A stretch of DNA of 64,000 nt from Parascedosporium putredinis (lineage: Eukaryota; Ascomycota; Sordariomycetes; Microascales; Microascaceae): positions 434,001-498,000 of the forward strand of contig CASHTG010000010.1 in NCBI GenBank assembly GCA_949357655.1. The letters run 5' to 3'. Positions within the stretch are counted from its first letter, which is position 1. Every line of letters starts with the position of its first letter. The translations under genes were made by a program, and so were the position numbers. The notes under the pieces are model-generated. The model saw only the letters and a list, made by a program, of their open reading frames with translations, searched no databases and was not told the origin of the DNA. Of this stretch, positions 24,632-37,418 are shown one piece after another.

Positions 24632-26416
24632 ATGTCGTCCGAGAACGAAAAGAAGGCGTCCACTCCCCCGGCTGGGAGACGTCCTCCGCCGTCGGTGAAG
24701 TCGAGTCCGCCAACAATGTGCCCGACTCCCTCGCCGTCGACAAGGCCCGCGAGAAGGAGGTCATTAGGAAGCTTGACAAGCGTATTGTCCCCACTGTCAT
24801 GTGGTGCTACCTCATGAACATGATGGATCGAGGTACGTGGAATCATTGCCCCTCCAGTCTGGCCGAGCATCGTTGGATCGGCATGCAAAAGGGAAAGAAG
24901 CAAACGCGCCCGAAAAAGGACCATGAACAAAGAATGTTCATTGAAAACTCACAAACTAATTTTAATCCTCTAGTCAACATTGGCAATGCTCGTCTATTCC
25001 ATATGGAGACTGATCTCGACTCAAGGGCGATCAGTTCCAGATGGCCGTCTCCCTTCTCTTCGTCACTTACTGTGTATGTCGCCCCATTCCGTTTCTTTTT
25101 CTTTTCTTTGCTTTTTCCCCCAATGAACTTTTGTCACCGGCCACGCGTTCGGCCGGCTCGAGCCTGCAACGGGGAAGCCAAGTTTGGGAAGCGCGATTTG
25201 CTAACATACGGCGCATGCCTACAGCTGTTCGAGGCCCCTCCAACATGATCATCAAGAAGATGCAGCCCGCCCGCTACCTCGCCGGTCTCACCCTCGCCTG
25301 GGGCTTCGTCGCCACCTTCAGCGCCTTTGTCCAGAACTTTGCCGGTCTCGTCACCTGCCGTCTCCTCCTCGGTCTCTTCGAAGCCGGTTTCTTCCCCGGC
25401 GTCGTGCTGTACCTCTCCATGTTCTACGGCCGCCGCTCCTCGCTCTCCGCGTCGCCTACTTCTTCGCCACCGCCGCCGCCGCCGGTGTCGCCGGTGGTCT
25501 CGTCGCCTACGGCATCAGCTTCATGAACGGCTACGCCGGCTGGAACGCCTGGAGGTGGATCATCCTCATCAACGGTCTCCCCACCATCGTCACCGGTATC
25601 GCCATCTACTTCATCCTGCCCAACGACCCCGAGACCGCGCCCTTCCTCACCGACGACGACAAGGTCGTTCTCCGCAAGATCCACGACAAGCAGATTGGCC
25701 GCGCCCACAACCTCCGCCACATGGTCAGGGAGGACGTCATGGACGGCGTCAAGGACTGGACTACCTGGGCCTACTGCTTCGCTCTCTTCCCCACCCTCAC
25801 CATGTTGTACTCCTTCGTCGTCTTCCTTCCCACCATTGTGCACGGTCTTGGCCAGTGGAACGCTGCCGAGGTCCAGGCCATGACCGTCCCCGTCTACGCC
25901 GTCGGCGCCCTCGTCTACATCCTCTCCGCCAAGTTCAGCGACAAGACTCAGGTCCGCGGCCCCTTCGTCATGGGCGCCATCGTCTCCTCCATTGTCGGAT
26001 ACGGTATGCTCATCGCCCAGAAGGGCACCGCCGTCTCCTACACTGGTTGCTTCTTCGTCTCCATCGGCATCTTCACCTCGTCGGGTATCTCCTTCGCCTG
26101 GGTCCCCACCAACAACCCTCGCTACGGAAAGCGCGCCTTCTCGACCGGCATGCATCTCTGCATCGGCAACTCCTCCGGTGTCGCCTCTCCCTTCCTCTTT
26201 GCCAGCAAGTACGCTCCTCAGTTCAGGCCCGGCTATGCTGCTTCCATGGGCATGCTCGTTGTCTCCTTCACCCTCAACTTGATTCTCCACCTCCACTTCA
26301 AGCGCCAGAACAAGCTCCGTGACGAGGGCAAGCAGGACTACCTCATTGAGGGCAAGACGGAAGACGAGATCGAGGCCATGGGCGAGAAGAGCCCTAGATT
26401 CCGATTCGCCATCTAA
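24632..26416 (+). CDS. MFS transporter, anion:cation symporter (nicotinate/allantoate permease type)
   Basis: A 12-helix plasma-membrane permease of the ACS branch, the group that includes Dal5 and the high-affinity nicotinate transporter Tna1. The N-terminal cytosolic part (KEVIRKLDKRIVP, WCYLMNMMDR, VNIGNARLF) is diagnostic. Helix 3-4 follows (MQPARYLAGLTLAWGFVATF, CRLLLGLFEAGFFPG), then WRWIILINGLPTIVTG before the central loop. The C-terminus ends near 26416 after TEDEIEAMGEKSPRF. Exons are 24632-24832, 24974-25073 and 25225-26416. Four single-base losses are needed to keep the conserved frame: near 24665 in a C run, near 25017, near 25243 in CCCC, and near 25440. Between them the protein is perfectly family-like, so I read these as sequence errors rather than decay. 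The substrate is probably a carboxylate or vitamin-like anion; the exact one cannot be told. Confidence 0.85.
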
Positions 26417-29349
26417 GCGATATTTTCCTTTTTCCTTTCACTGTCACTTTTACGCCCTATGGCTCTTTCGTACTGTTGAAATTCTATGTTCACCTCCAAA
26501 ACTTGCCCCACTGCGCTTTGAATCCGGATGAGACACGACCAACCCAACCAGAAAGAAGAAAAGGCGGTGCGGATATGAATGCGGGAAAAAGAGAGGGTTT
26601 CTTTTTTGTCCGCATTCTCGCAATTATCATTACTCCAATTTATATTATACCAAGGGGTGCGTGGACGATTGTTGATTGACGTGCGGGGATTCTTCAGGGT
26701 AGTGTGCAATTGCAGTAGAGTAGAGTCAACGCAAAGTCTATGGGTATCTAATGAAACTTCCTTTCTTTCTTTTCCACACTCAAATGGTGCCAATTGATGT
26801 TGTGACTTCTTGCGTGACGGAATGAACACGGTCCTTTTGGTTGATTGAAATCGGACTTGAATCTCGACTGTATCGCAAGTTCAAGTCTTTCCGACGTCCT
26901 CGCGGAAACAGAGAGCACTTGTGAATGCGCGCCTGGGTGCCCCTTCAGTGGACATCCATTCTGCCCTAGGTCGGCAGGATCAATAAGGACGTCGAAGGAA
27001 ACAAACAGATGAACAATGCTCTCCGATGCGTTATGCACAAAATGTGATGGGAGGGTCTCAAAAGCCCGCGTACTCTCATTTAGCCGTGCACTGCCCCTTT
27101 CTAGAAGCAACGTACGCGTGGATCCCATGCTCGCGATGGAACAGACCAGCTTCATTCTGTCGTCTCTTGACTGGATGCGGTTCCCAGAGGTGCAGGTAGG
27201 GACTTTTCGCACGTGGGTCACTTACAACCACCAGTGTCGCATGGACTACTTTATTTGAAATTCACCAGCCCAACATGTATCCACCATGCCCCTCTGATCG
27301 ATTCCGTGCAGCGTGAAAAGTGGGTGCGGTAATACACGAGAAGAGGAATGGTCCGACATCGTACATGTAGGCCCCAGTCATCCACCACGGACGGATAAAT
27401 GAACGATTTTCCCGGATGGCCATGTACGGATCATCGTTGTTGACGTTTGGAAAGAGGAATAACTTATGAAAAAGTAGGATCAATGATTGATGGCCCGATG
27501 TTTGTCGGCAAGCTGTGTCCTTGCTGTTCAGGATACACTGGCCTGGCCAGGCCAAAATACTTTCGGTTGATAGATGTTCCGCAAGCGGGTGAAGTATCCT
27601 CGAACACCTCTCCCTCATATCGACACCTCCCTCTCTCTATGATTCACATAAGTCTTTTAGAATATGTGAGTGCATTATCGTCCAGCGTAAGGCGGCATAA
27701 TCGAACACAGGCCTAATTAAGTCGTTCTCCTTAACTTTGGTAGAAGGACAGTTTGGGCATAGCGTGGTCGCTGCTACCATCTACTGGTAGAACTCTTGGA
27801 GTTGTATGAAAGTAAATGGAAGGCATTAACGCAAGTAAGGGGAACAAGTGGAGAAGATTTCTGAAGCTTGCGTTCTTCAAAAATAGAATGGTGACTCGTC
27901 TTTATGTCGAAAATTGACTATGCCTTGGACCTGGTACTCTTTCAAAGCTATCGAGGAGCGAAATTCTATGATATCGATGTGGCTGCAATGCGCTAGCCCT
28001 ATTCGGGTGATCGATTAAGCGCAGCACCCATGCTATCAGGGCCCGCTGCACCTGTTTGAGGCTTGCAACTAGCTACGCACTCTGTAGTTCAACCATAGCT
28101 TTACCAACCGAGTTAGTAGCCGCATGTTGGAATCGCCCATCTGTTATGTAGCCACGCACTCAGCAACGGGGCGTGCTGTGTGCCGCATCTAGCAGCCGAT
28201 GTCCAAAAGATCATTAGCTCTTATGCGCCCGATCTTACGGTTAGGATCTAGGTATAGACTTTGTAGTACGCTGAAGCTGTAGATTCACGGATAATCCGGC
28301 TTATGCCGTCACTTGTCTAGCGGCCGATTGACAGGCGCCAGATCTTGTCGATGTAACCCGTTTAAGACAACGCTAGACTACCTAAATCGTGTCTTGAAAG
28401 GGATCTGTCGTCCACTAGGGATGGAGACTGCAGCGGTAGGGGAATGAAAGGGCCGAGTGGGTCTCAACGTGTTCCGGTGCTTCCGGGTGAAGCAGTGTCC
28501 ATGAACAAGCACATAATCGTTGTTCTATTAAAGTCCCCTTGCAAGAGGCCCTCAGCACTCCCTCTAGGGCGGCAGCAACTACTTGTAAAAGGCGAACATA
28601 CACATATGAGGTCCGTCCAGTTAAGCTACAGTCCCACTTCGATGTGGACCGTCTGAGGTTAGGCGACGTCTCTGCGGCTCTGTGGCCCCCGGGTAGGGCT
28701 GAAGGGGATGGGAGTAGACGTAGCAAGTTCGTAGGGTGTGCCATCTGGCCGGATCTTCGTTTAGAGTTTTTGTGGGCTGACAAGGACACGATTCCTGGTC
28801 GATCTGAGCGATTCGGGAGACTTGCGAGGTACAAGATGGATTAAGCTCAAAAGTCGATAGATGGGGGCTGTCTTTTGCGAAAGTTCCCCTTTTCACGTCG
28901 GATATGTCGGCCATGTCGGGGCGGGTCCTCTGAGAGTTCTATGAGATGCAGAGCCGCGTAGCCGACCGGGCCAATAAGCGGGTTATGGAATCAGAAGATC
29001 GCGGGTAACCGGCACATGTTTTTGCACAGCGACGCAATTTGACGTGAGTGTGAACCTGCACCTCCGGTTCTCCGGGCGGCGTTGATTGAGATGTCGGGTG
29101 GGCGGAGATTGAATTTTTCTTCGCTATCATATTGTTTGGTATAATTATTTGAATGGGGCCACCGCCTTTGAAAAAATCATGCCACTGAGATATATTTTGT
29201 GTGGATCCATCGTATATAATGCTTGCCCTCCGCCCTTCTCCCTCCTTCCAAAACCCTCTATGCTAGGCTCTACTACGAAAAGAAGAAAATGCGACAAAGA
29301 ATGCAAATGTTTTTCGATATTGCAACCTCCACGAACCTCGCCGTTGCTG
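26417..29349. other. Intergenic, no supported gene
   Basis: The region begins with the 3' flank of the ACS transporter and ends at the 3' end of the DUF2306 gene. Frames at 27262-27618, 28415-28834 and 28539-28844 have no recognisable domain and overlap on opposite strands. Confidence 0.4.
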
Positions 29350-30640
29350 CTAACACCGGCTTAGTCGGATGATTCGATGCGCGATCCCTGGAGGGCCTTG
29401 TCCGGAGATGCCCCCATGGCCCACCTTAGTACTAGGTGGTGACCACTTCTCCGCATCGCCGAACCGATCGACCGTGATTCCACCACGCCCAGGGTCCTTC
29501 ATACCCGCCTCTAGCTGCCTCTGATACGAAACCCTTCTTAGTCTCTCGTGCTCGGCCGGTGTGAGTTGGAGCTAGGACAATCGAGACGCACGAATTAGCT
29601 AGCCTACTCGAGTACGAAGCCGGATACATGTGGGACAATCGAGTGCGGGGAGACTTACATAGAGTTCGACGCCAATAGCGTGTATGGCCAGGGCCAGCCA
29701 TGCTGCCGCGCCGCAGCTGGTTCCGAGGGCAGCAGCGCTAAAGGCATCGTTGTCGGTTTTCAGGTTGGCCTGTGCTATGGCCCACTGACCGGGGTTCTCT
29801 CCCGAATAAAACGACTGGCACTGCGGGAAGACGGCAAGGACCTCGGTTCGATTGCCACGCAGCATGCTGTCGATTTGGCCACAGGGTTGCGGTGCATAAT
29901 ATCCATCCTGGTCGCTGATGATGAGGGCCATAACGGTCATGATGATACGGATGGTCAGAATACATCCGCCCTAAGGAGCAAAAAGCAAACTAGGTGTTAG
30001 CATCTCAGAATCAGGACCCCTGAAGCAAAGTTTGCTTCGGCCTCTTGTCTTTGGCGCAGGCGATACTCACATAAGCCCAGGCTCTCAACATCCACGCGCG
30101 GTGTTGCTCGATCTGCAAGAGTTTGACGTTGATGTATGCCAGAAGAAGTGCACCGGTAAACATGATGCCGAGAAGACCAAGAGAAACCTGAGTAGCCAAC
30201 CCTCCGCCGAATGCATGCCGGACGATCATCAAGGCCCCAACGGTCCCCACGACGGAGAGCAATAAAACCACATAACCGTTCACGCGATGGAAGAGTATTA
30301 GCTTATGCCGAATGACGGGAACAAACTGAAAGAAGGCCAGGAAGCTTCCCGGTATGACGCCAGCGAGGTGCATAATGATGCCGATGGTTTCGTGATTGCC
30401 CCTAAGATAGTACCAACACTCTCCCGGACCCGCATGGAAGGGGCTGCCTTCCCCGTCCTTACTGCAGAATTTTCCATAGAAGTCGAGCATGGGGAAGCGT
30501 GAAAGGGAGAAGCCGAGGAGAGCACCACCGAATATGAGCCAAAACACAAAGTTGTAGCCTTTGCCGAAGCCGATGGGGTTGTAGACCTTACGGGCCGCGC
30601 GAACGAAGCCGTTCCGCGGGGGCTTTGTTGAAGTCACCAT
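29350..30640 (-). CDS. DUF2306 family integral membrane protein
   Basis: Exons are 30640-30071, 29970-29659 and 29571-29350, joined by clean phase-0 introns with GTGAGT and GTAAGT donors. The product is about 367 residues. Membrane helices alternate with conserved motifs: FGKGYNFVFWLIFGGALLGF, then HETIGIIMHLAGVIPGSFLA, LFHRVNGYVVLLLSVVG, LGLLGIMFTGALLLAYI and QHRAWMLRAWAY, then ILTIRIIMTVMALII. The His/Arg-rich loops (HRVNGY, EQHRAWMLRAW) are the signature of the DUF2306 family. Exon 3 adds a soluble tail, LTPAEHERLRRVSYQRQLEA. No frame errors are seen. The biochemical function of this family is unknown. It sits alone on the minus strand, about 2.7 kb from the next gene. Confidence 0.85.
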
Positions 30641-33375
30641 GGTTTATTGAAAGAGAGGTTCAGGATTGGATATCGTGATATGATGATAATGGCAGGAGCG
30701 AGAGGCGAGATGATGGCGAGGGAGAGATGAGTCTTTCAAGTTCCAAGCTACTCCATCTTCCGGGGAAGGACTTGGATAAATAAATACTAGAAACTCGGAT
30801 CTATTAGAGATCGGCCGCTGAATACCCTAATAGCGCCTCGCCCGCTCATAAGGCTGCCCCCGGGCAGGCTGTATGAGTGTGGCGTTCTCCTCGGTAGAGC
30901 GCCTTGCTCACCGTAAGAGTGGCTGCATCCTCTCATACTACGAGGTGAACTCTCCACGGAGTAAACTGACGCGTCCTATACGAAACATACTACCCCTTTC
31001 TTTTGAGAGGATGCCTGGGCGGCCGCTCGCTTTACTACTTTGACATCGTCAGTCCAAGCCGTCATCCGGTCGTTTCGGAGGTTGGTGCCAAGCCAGTCTA
31101 GGTATTTGTGATTGCCCGACTCAGTCTCGAACTATATTGGGCACTGCGACAAGGGGAAGAAAAATAGACCTTCAAACGCTGCTTGTGTCGTTGGAGAATG
31201 CCACGACTGGGTGGTGGCGGTGCTGTACCGACGTGCGGGTGACGGGTGCCGGGTGACGAACACCCGCCAATACGCTAATACGGGTCAATTCGCGAGGACG
31301 GTTGCCGCCAATAGGCTTCAATTCGCGAGGATGGTTGCGGGTGCGGACGTTGATCATGGTGAGGAATCCGCCAATTACCCTGTCCCAAAATCAGCTTAGT
31401 CGAGCAGCAAACGCGCTTGGCTTCCTTGCCGCGTCTTGGCAAAACCAAATCCAACGTCGTTCATTGTTTAAGCCGCAGGGCTGTTGATAAAGCGTGGCCC
31501 GACGTGATTGAGTGATGCTATTTCGGGCTCACTCTGTTCTTCAGGTTGGGTATATAGACGTTCACTAGCCTCTGTCCCGGGACAGTGCTTCTCTCAGCTG
31601 CATCGATTCCACAGCAGGCTACGGGGCTCTTCTCCTTTCCCTTCTTTGCCCGATTGGGGCATATCATTAGATTAGGCTTCACGGAATGACACTGCCATCA
31701 AATCATTGATCAATGGAGTGAATCAGCCCAGCCAAGGCAGAGAGCAGGTCAGTGTGGTAGAAGCGAAAGACGAATAAAACTAAAGAGAGCACGGATAAAC
31801 GGCGCTTTTCTCTGTCAAACGATTGATGTAAGGCTGACCATCGTTTAATGATAGTCCGAAAGCGTCGCCTAACCAAAGGCATGAACAAGGCTCGTGGCGT
31901 CAACCGAAAAGTGGCAGAATGATCACTTGAGCAGTTGAGCTGAAGTAACGAAAAAGCCTAACGATAATAAATTGATGGTAAAGCTCCTGCTATCTCAACT
32001 GAACCTGCGCTTTTACCTGTATGGTAATGAACGCGAAGCATATGCAAGCGTGACCTGGAGATTCGTTAACTATTGAAGCTGTGAAAGGGGGCGTCATGAG
32101 AAAATGTGAGTGGGACGTGAGAAGAAAGTGGCAAGACTCATTGCTTGTAATGAAAGTGAGTTTCGGGGCCGAGTTATCACGTTGACGTTTTTTCATTTCA
32201 GATCAAAGGAAGAGAAAAGAGAGTATACCTTCAAGGACACACTCTCCGCTAATGTAGATTGGAATATTCCTTGAAACTGCGGGCTAGTTGAACTGTCTAC
32301 AGCTCGCCAGGCGAGTCCCACGCTCTTTCACCTTGGGATGAAGACGACAGGGTACCCTTTCCAAATATGGGTAGTTGGAGACTCCCGCCATCACGCCGGG
32401 ACCAGCGGCAAGGTCACTCGGTGGAACCACGGGAATGCCTAGATCTCAAGCCGAGGTATGGCCTGTCCTAATGCGAATTACAGACCCCTCGAGAAGCATA
32501 TTCGGAACTCGCCGTCCTCATCAGATTGTGACTCGTGGGGATTCCGGGGAACGCTGCACAGCGCTTGCGGATAATCCTGGCGGATGAGCCGCCGTGATGG
32601 GGTGAGCCCGTCGGGTTTTCCTTGAACCGGAATGATTCCGATTTACTCGGAACGGGCGGCTCTCTGCAGCAAGGAACCTGCGGCGCACTAGTATTATCAT
32701 GGGGAGCAGCTAAAAGAACAGCGTTCAAATGTTTTGTATGCGGAAGGATGCCAAGCCGGCTCATGTAGCGAAAACAGTGGGTTACCTGGCTGATCTTGAT
32801 GGGAAAGATCCCAATTTTGCCATTCGGCGATGGTGACAGTCTCCCATTTACGTCAGGATGATCATTTTCGTATCTCTCATTTTGGCGGGCGATGATGCGT
32901 ACCGAGTCGCATTTCCGGATGAGGTAGCTTGTACGAGGTAGCTTGCATCGTTTCGGCCAACCGTTTAATGGTTAGAGCCCTAGATATCCTCGAGTGACTT
33001 CCATAACCTGTTGGATATCCACACCTCACGTTGCCGACGGTCCCGCTGCGAAGCGCTAATGCACATGTCCGGAAAACCCGAGGTGCGACTATTCACTTCA
33101 TCTGCCTCTACGGAAGGGACGTGCCGTTTTGACATGGATTCGCTACGCCATGCGGGGTAGGAACGGATCATTTTCACTTGGCTGGCTGGTTCAAGGAATG
33201 CACGTGTCATAAAAAGTCTCGTGTGGATGGGGAATCTTGTATTAGGGGCGAGCGTTGACTCAATAGTCTCCAGTCCTCCATGCTGAACTTTGCATGAATG
33301 GTATGATTAGACACGCGCTCATGAAAAGAATGACAACTTGCTACTAGTGCTACCACCACCAGGTATACGGGAGAA
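30641..33375. other. Intergenic, no supported gene
   Basis: Upstream of the DUF2306 gene and downstream of the second MFS transporter. A short direct repeat, tcaattcgcgagga(c/t)ggttgc, occurs near 31285 and 31318. No domain-bearing frame was found. Confidence 0.4.
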
Positions 33376-35273
33376 CTACTGGTGATGAGCCCTCGCAATC
33401 CTCATACGCTTTCCATAGAGCCAGAGAGGAATAGTCAGGAGGGAGAAGATGCCCATCAGCATGCCAAAGATGCCGAATGGCTCAGCGGTGCCCTTGTCGG
33501 TAACCCAGCCGGACACGAAGAAGGTCCAGGCAAAGGCAATGATGGAGCGAAGAATGGTGACGATGAGGAAGCAGTCTCCGGCAAGATGGCCGTAGGAGTC
33601 GATCAACTGTACAAAGAGAAATTTGTTAGGAATTCAGAAGCGTTATTCCGAGATAAGGGAGTGGATAAAGGGAAATTAAACTTACGTAGTTGAAGCCAAT
33701 GGACGGCGCTTGCATGAGACCAAAGGCGACCATGCCGAAACCGACCTCGAGGCCCACCCACCGGGTACCACCGGGATACTGGCCGCAGAACCCAAAGACG
33801 AAGAATCCACCGGTCGCGATAGCCAGAGGAGGGAACATGGTTGGGAGACGGTCCTCGGGCTCAGCCAAGCCGTGCGCGTCGTGCTTCGCCTGGCTCTTCA
33901 GGCGCGCATCGGAGACGAGGAAGGTGTACACCGTGGCGAGGGCGGTGCCGACGAGGCCACCAATGTTGATGAGGCCGGCGCTGGCGCCCCACAAGTACGG
34001 CGGCATGGAGACGAGCTGGGCGCCGACGACGGAGATGGTCACGATACCACCCACGAGACCGGCGTAGTGGAGCATGACTACCCAGGTACCGGGGAGAGCG
34101 AGGGTGCGCCAGGGTTGGAAGAAGAGGCTGATGAGGTTCCCGCGGATGGGGCCGAAGCCCAGGGAGCGGGAAAAGGTGAAGGGGCGGTAGGCGTCGGCCA
34201 CTTGGATATGGCTGGCGGCGCCGCCCTCTTTCTTGCTGCCCGAATCGTCGGAGGGAGTGGAGGCTCGCTCGACTTGGGCGGGGCGGTCGTACAGGGTCTC
34301 GGGAACGACGAAGATGGTACCGAGGCATACGGCGCCGGCGAGGGCGGTGCAGATCCAGAAATTGTAGGCCCAGCCGAGCTGGAAGGCGGCGTACCCGCCA
34401 GCGATGCCGCCGACGATGGATCCGGCGGCGAGGAAGAAGGTGTAGACGGCCTGGGTAGAGTTAGCTTGGCACCTTTTTGGAATGGCTTCACGATTTTCTC
34501 TGGTTTCCTGTGGAGGAATCGAAAAGTGTGTATGGGGGGCTAGACTTACCATGGCACGGCCTCGCTCATGGACAAAGTACACGTCGCCAATCAAGACGGG
34601 AGCGACGGTATCAGCGGCACCGCCACCGACACCCTGGAAGAAGCGGGCGGCGAGGAGAGAGTCGAAGGATGTCGCGAGACCGCACCACATGGTGCACAGG
34701 GTCAAGATGAGGGTGGCGACGATGAGCACGGGGCGGCGGCCGGCCCAGTTGGACAGCGGTACCCACCATATGTTACTCGCGCCGAGCATGAGAACATTGA
34801 CCTATACGAGTTGCACGCGTTAGAGGGTAAAGCAGAGACAAAAGGGTCTGGGGATAATTTCATACCGCGATTAGATGCGTCAACGTGGAGTAGGGCTTGG
34901 GCTCCGTGGGGAAGTTGGGGTACCAGATCTGCAAGGCGGGGGCGATGGCAGAACTGCAGTAGTTGGCGACGAAGGCGTAGAGGGAGGCGACGAGAAGCAA
35001 TGCGGTCTTGCGCCAGGGGGCCCAGTTGAGAGGGTCCGCGGGGTCGGAGGAGGGGACGGGGAACTTGACGATGGTATCGCGGGCATGTTCGACGTCGGCC
35101 GGATCGTGAGCTGTGGGATCGGGGGTGTGTTAGAGAGTGACTCAGGAATAAGCGACGGGCTAGAAAAAGAAAATCGTTTTCAACGTACAAACTAGCGCCA
35201 CGGTGCCTGGAGGAGTGCTGTTTTTGACATCCTCTTTGGACAGCGCAAAGGCGTATTTCCAACCCGACGACAT
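33376..35273 (-). CDS. MFS transporter, DHA1-like, intact
   Basis: Five exons: 35273-35189, 35110-34866, 34801-34550, 34450-33686 and 33606-33376, giving about 525 residues with no frame errors. The N-terminus MSSGWKYAFALSKEDV leads to DPLNWAPWRKTALLLVASLY, the usual entry to helix 1 in drug:H+ antiporter-like fungal MFS proteins. Motif A is WVPLSNWAGRRPVLIVATL. Helix 4-5 carries ARFFQGVGGGAADTVAPVLI, followed by DVYFVHERGRAM and the helix 5-6 region AAGSIVGGIAGGYAAFQLGW with PETLYDRP. A long cytosolic loop (about residues 265-310) precedes helix 7. The C-terminal helices include GMLMGIFSLLTIPLWLYGKR. Substrate unknown; small organic molecules or toxic aromatics would be normal for the family. 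It lies about 2 kb from the end of the cluster regulator gene and could serve that cluster, but the link is positional only. Confidence 0.88.
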
Positions 35274-37418
35274 TGTGGGTGTGGTTGGATGGGGACGATT
35301 TCCGTCTCCGTCCGGGTATCACTAGACAACAAGTATAAAAAATGTCAAGGGAAAGAATCCAAAGAAATAATCAGGCAGATGGGTATCGATGAGATGAGAT
35401 GACTGGAGATCCAACCCAGCCTCGCAAGATGGTGAGATATAAAAAGGCGATAGGAGAAGGAATAAAATTTAGATGATGATTGACGAGGAATTAATCGAGA
35501 CATATAACTGTTTGGAAATTCACATCGCGAGGTCCATCGGGTATGTGGAGGCAGCTTCCCTACCAAAGAAAGCTTGCTAATGCTGTCCAAAATGGGGGCT
35601 GTCTTAATCCCCCAGGCTTGGCTTGACTCACGCACCGACAGCCTGGGTGACAGGGATTGGGGTTCCCCAAGCAGACAAGCTAGGTCAAAGACTTCATTTC
35701 ATCTGTTGCTTTGGGAGTTTCTTTGTGGGAGTTTCCGGCGCAAAGCTAGCGCAGCATGTCAGACTCCCGTGGGGTTACGGATGTTGGCTTGAGCAACATC
35801 TCGAGCCTCTTTCTCTTCTCTACCTGCCTCGCCTCTTCGCTGCTAGTAATGGAGGGTATGTGAGTGTGTGGGGAGGTTGCGCTGCCTTGGCGTTCACGCA
35901 CGGGACCCCCTCCCTCTCTCTCTCTCAGAAGACAAGAAGAAGGCCTTGTCAGGACTAAGGACTCAAGAGGACTCAGATTCGAGCTCGAGGTTGGGTGCCG
36001 GGTGCCACGGCGTCTGGATCGTCTGCGCTCATCAAGCCAGCGGATGAGAGGCGAGAGACACTGGCGGAAGCGGTGGGGCCAACAGCAGAACATGATCCAT
36101 CATGTTGCTCCGCCAAGCACAGGCAACTCCATCGCGGACTTGCTAGCACGATGGGCGCGGCCAATTGCCCAGCAGATGCTAGAGTTCGAGGTCCCACACA
36201 AACCCCCAAAAGAGCCATTGCTTTCTTTTTTGCTCTGCGCTATCCACGAAATCCTCCCCGTCATTCGTTCCCCGCTCCCCAGGTCTGAGAGTCCTCTCAC
36301 AGCTCATCTTCTCCACGGTTGTCGGCTCCACTACCTTGCCCGTTTCGAGACAAGCGCGGGTCTTCCCCTCCTGCACAAGGCCTCGGAGGCGGAAACGGCA
36401 CCTACTGTGGGGAGAACACGAGGAAAAATTTACTTGCAGTCACCAACCAAAGGCCCCTAAAAAAAAAAAAAGAAAACAAGGGGAAGGGAAGGGGCCTAGA
36501 ATCCGGGGTTGGTTCGCTGGGGAATCAGTGCGGGGAACAGAAGATACTTGTTCGGGTCCTCCGCATTGCCAATGCTGCGCTATTGAACTCGAGGTCCGCA
36601 TCCTCTTACTCTTCAAATGTTGTGTCCGGGGAGAGTGGAGGGCGATTCCACGGTAGTAGGAAATGGCACGAATTTAATTTGGCAGTCCATTGATCAATTG
36701 GTCCATTGCTTCGACCCTTATCAATGCGAATAGAGTGTCGGAGAAACGTGCTTGAAGATTAAGTGACATGGGTCGAAGGATCGAGAGTCGCTTCTCATCG
36801 CACATTCTTACGAATGCGATTTGTGATCCTGCCCTTTCTACCTCTGTCCCTGACGAGACCGATCGTGTGTGTGTGTTGCAATGCGACGGGTGTAGCTACT
36901 CTGATATGAAAATCGTGCATGCCCGCCTCGCCACTGTCCGGTCGATATGCACAACTTGTTGCTGTGAGTCGCCTGCCCGGAAATCCCGTCCATCCCGGCC
37001 TAGATCCGGGCGCTTCATGCAGACGAAAGGCCTCTCAAGTTTCTCGCCTTTCCGCACTAAAAGGCACAAGAGGCCTTCATTTCCGATTGGTTGGAGGACA
37101 TATTTCAACCCGCTGTTTCATAGAAATTGGCCGCGTCGTGCCTATGGAGAGTTGGGTGAATGTGATTTAGTTTATTGGTATCAATTGATCCGTCTGCTGT
37201 CTTTCCTAACATTCATATTATCCATTGTCGTACAGTGTCCATTGCTCGTCATCCATGCTTTATACATCGCAGACACACGATGCGTTGTCCATTTGAAACC
37301 AAGCCCAAGCCCTCCAAAAACCATGTGTGAAATAACTCCAAAACAACCGCCAATGAGGAGTTTCTTTTCGTCTTCTTTATTACAGGGCATGTAACGCCCA
37401 AAGCCTTTTATCTTGGAG
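35274..37418. other. Intergenic between the MFS gene and the regulator gene
   Basis: Contains the promoter of the minus-strand MFS gene near 35274-35900 and the 3' flank of the regulator. The plus-strand frame at 36768-37394 has no recognisable domain. Runs of A (about 36459-36471) and a (TC)n patch near 35915 are present. Confidence 0.4.

Noticed and set aside
25424..26296. Long acidic, Gly/Asp/Glu-rich frame opposite the ACS transporter
   Set aside because: It is the antisense shadow of a strongly C-ending codon pattern in a real transporter gene.
33710..34543. 277-codon plus-strand frame opposite the second MFS gene
   Set aside because: Antisense shadow of the intact MFS exon 4; composition is Gly/Glu/Asp-rich without a domain.
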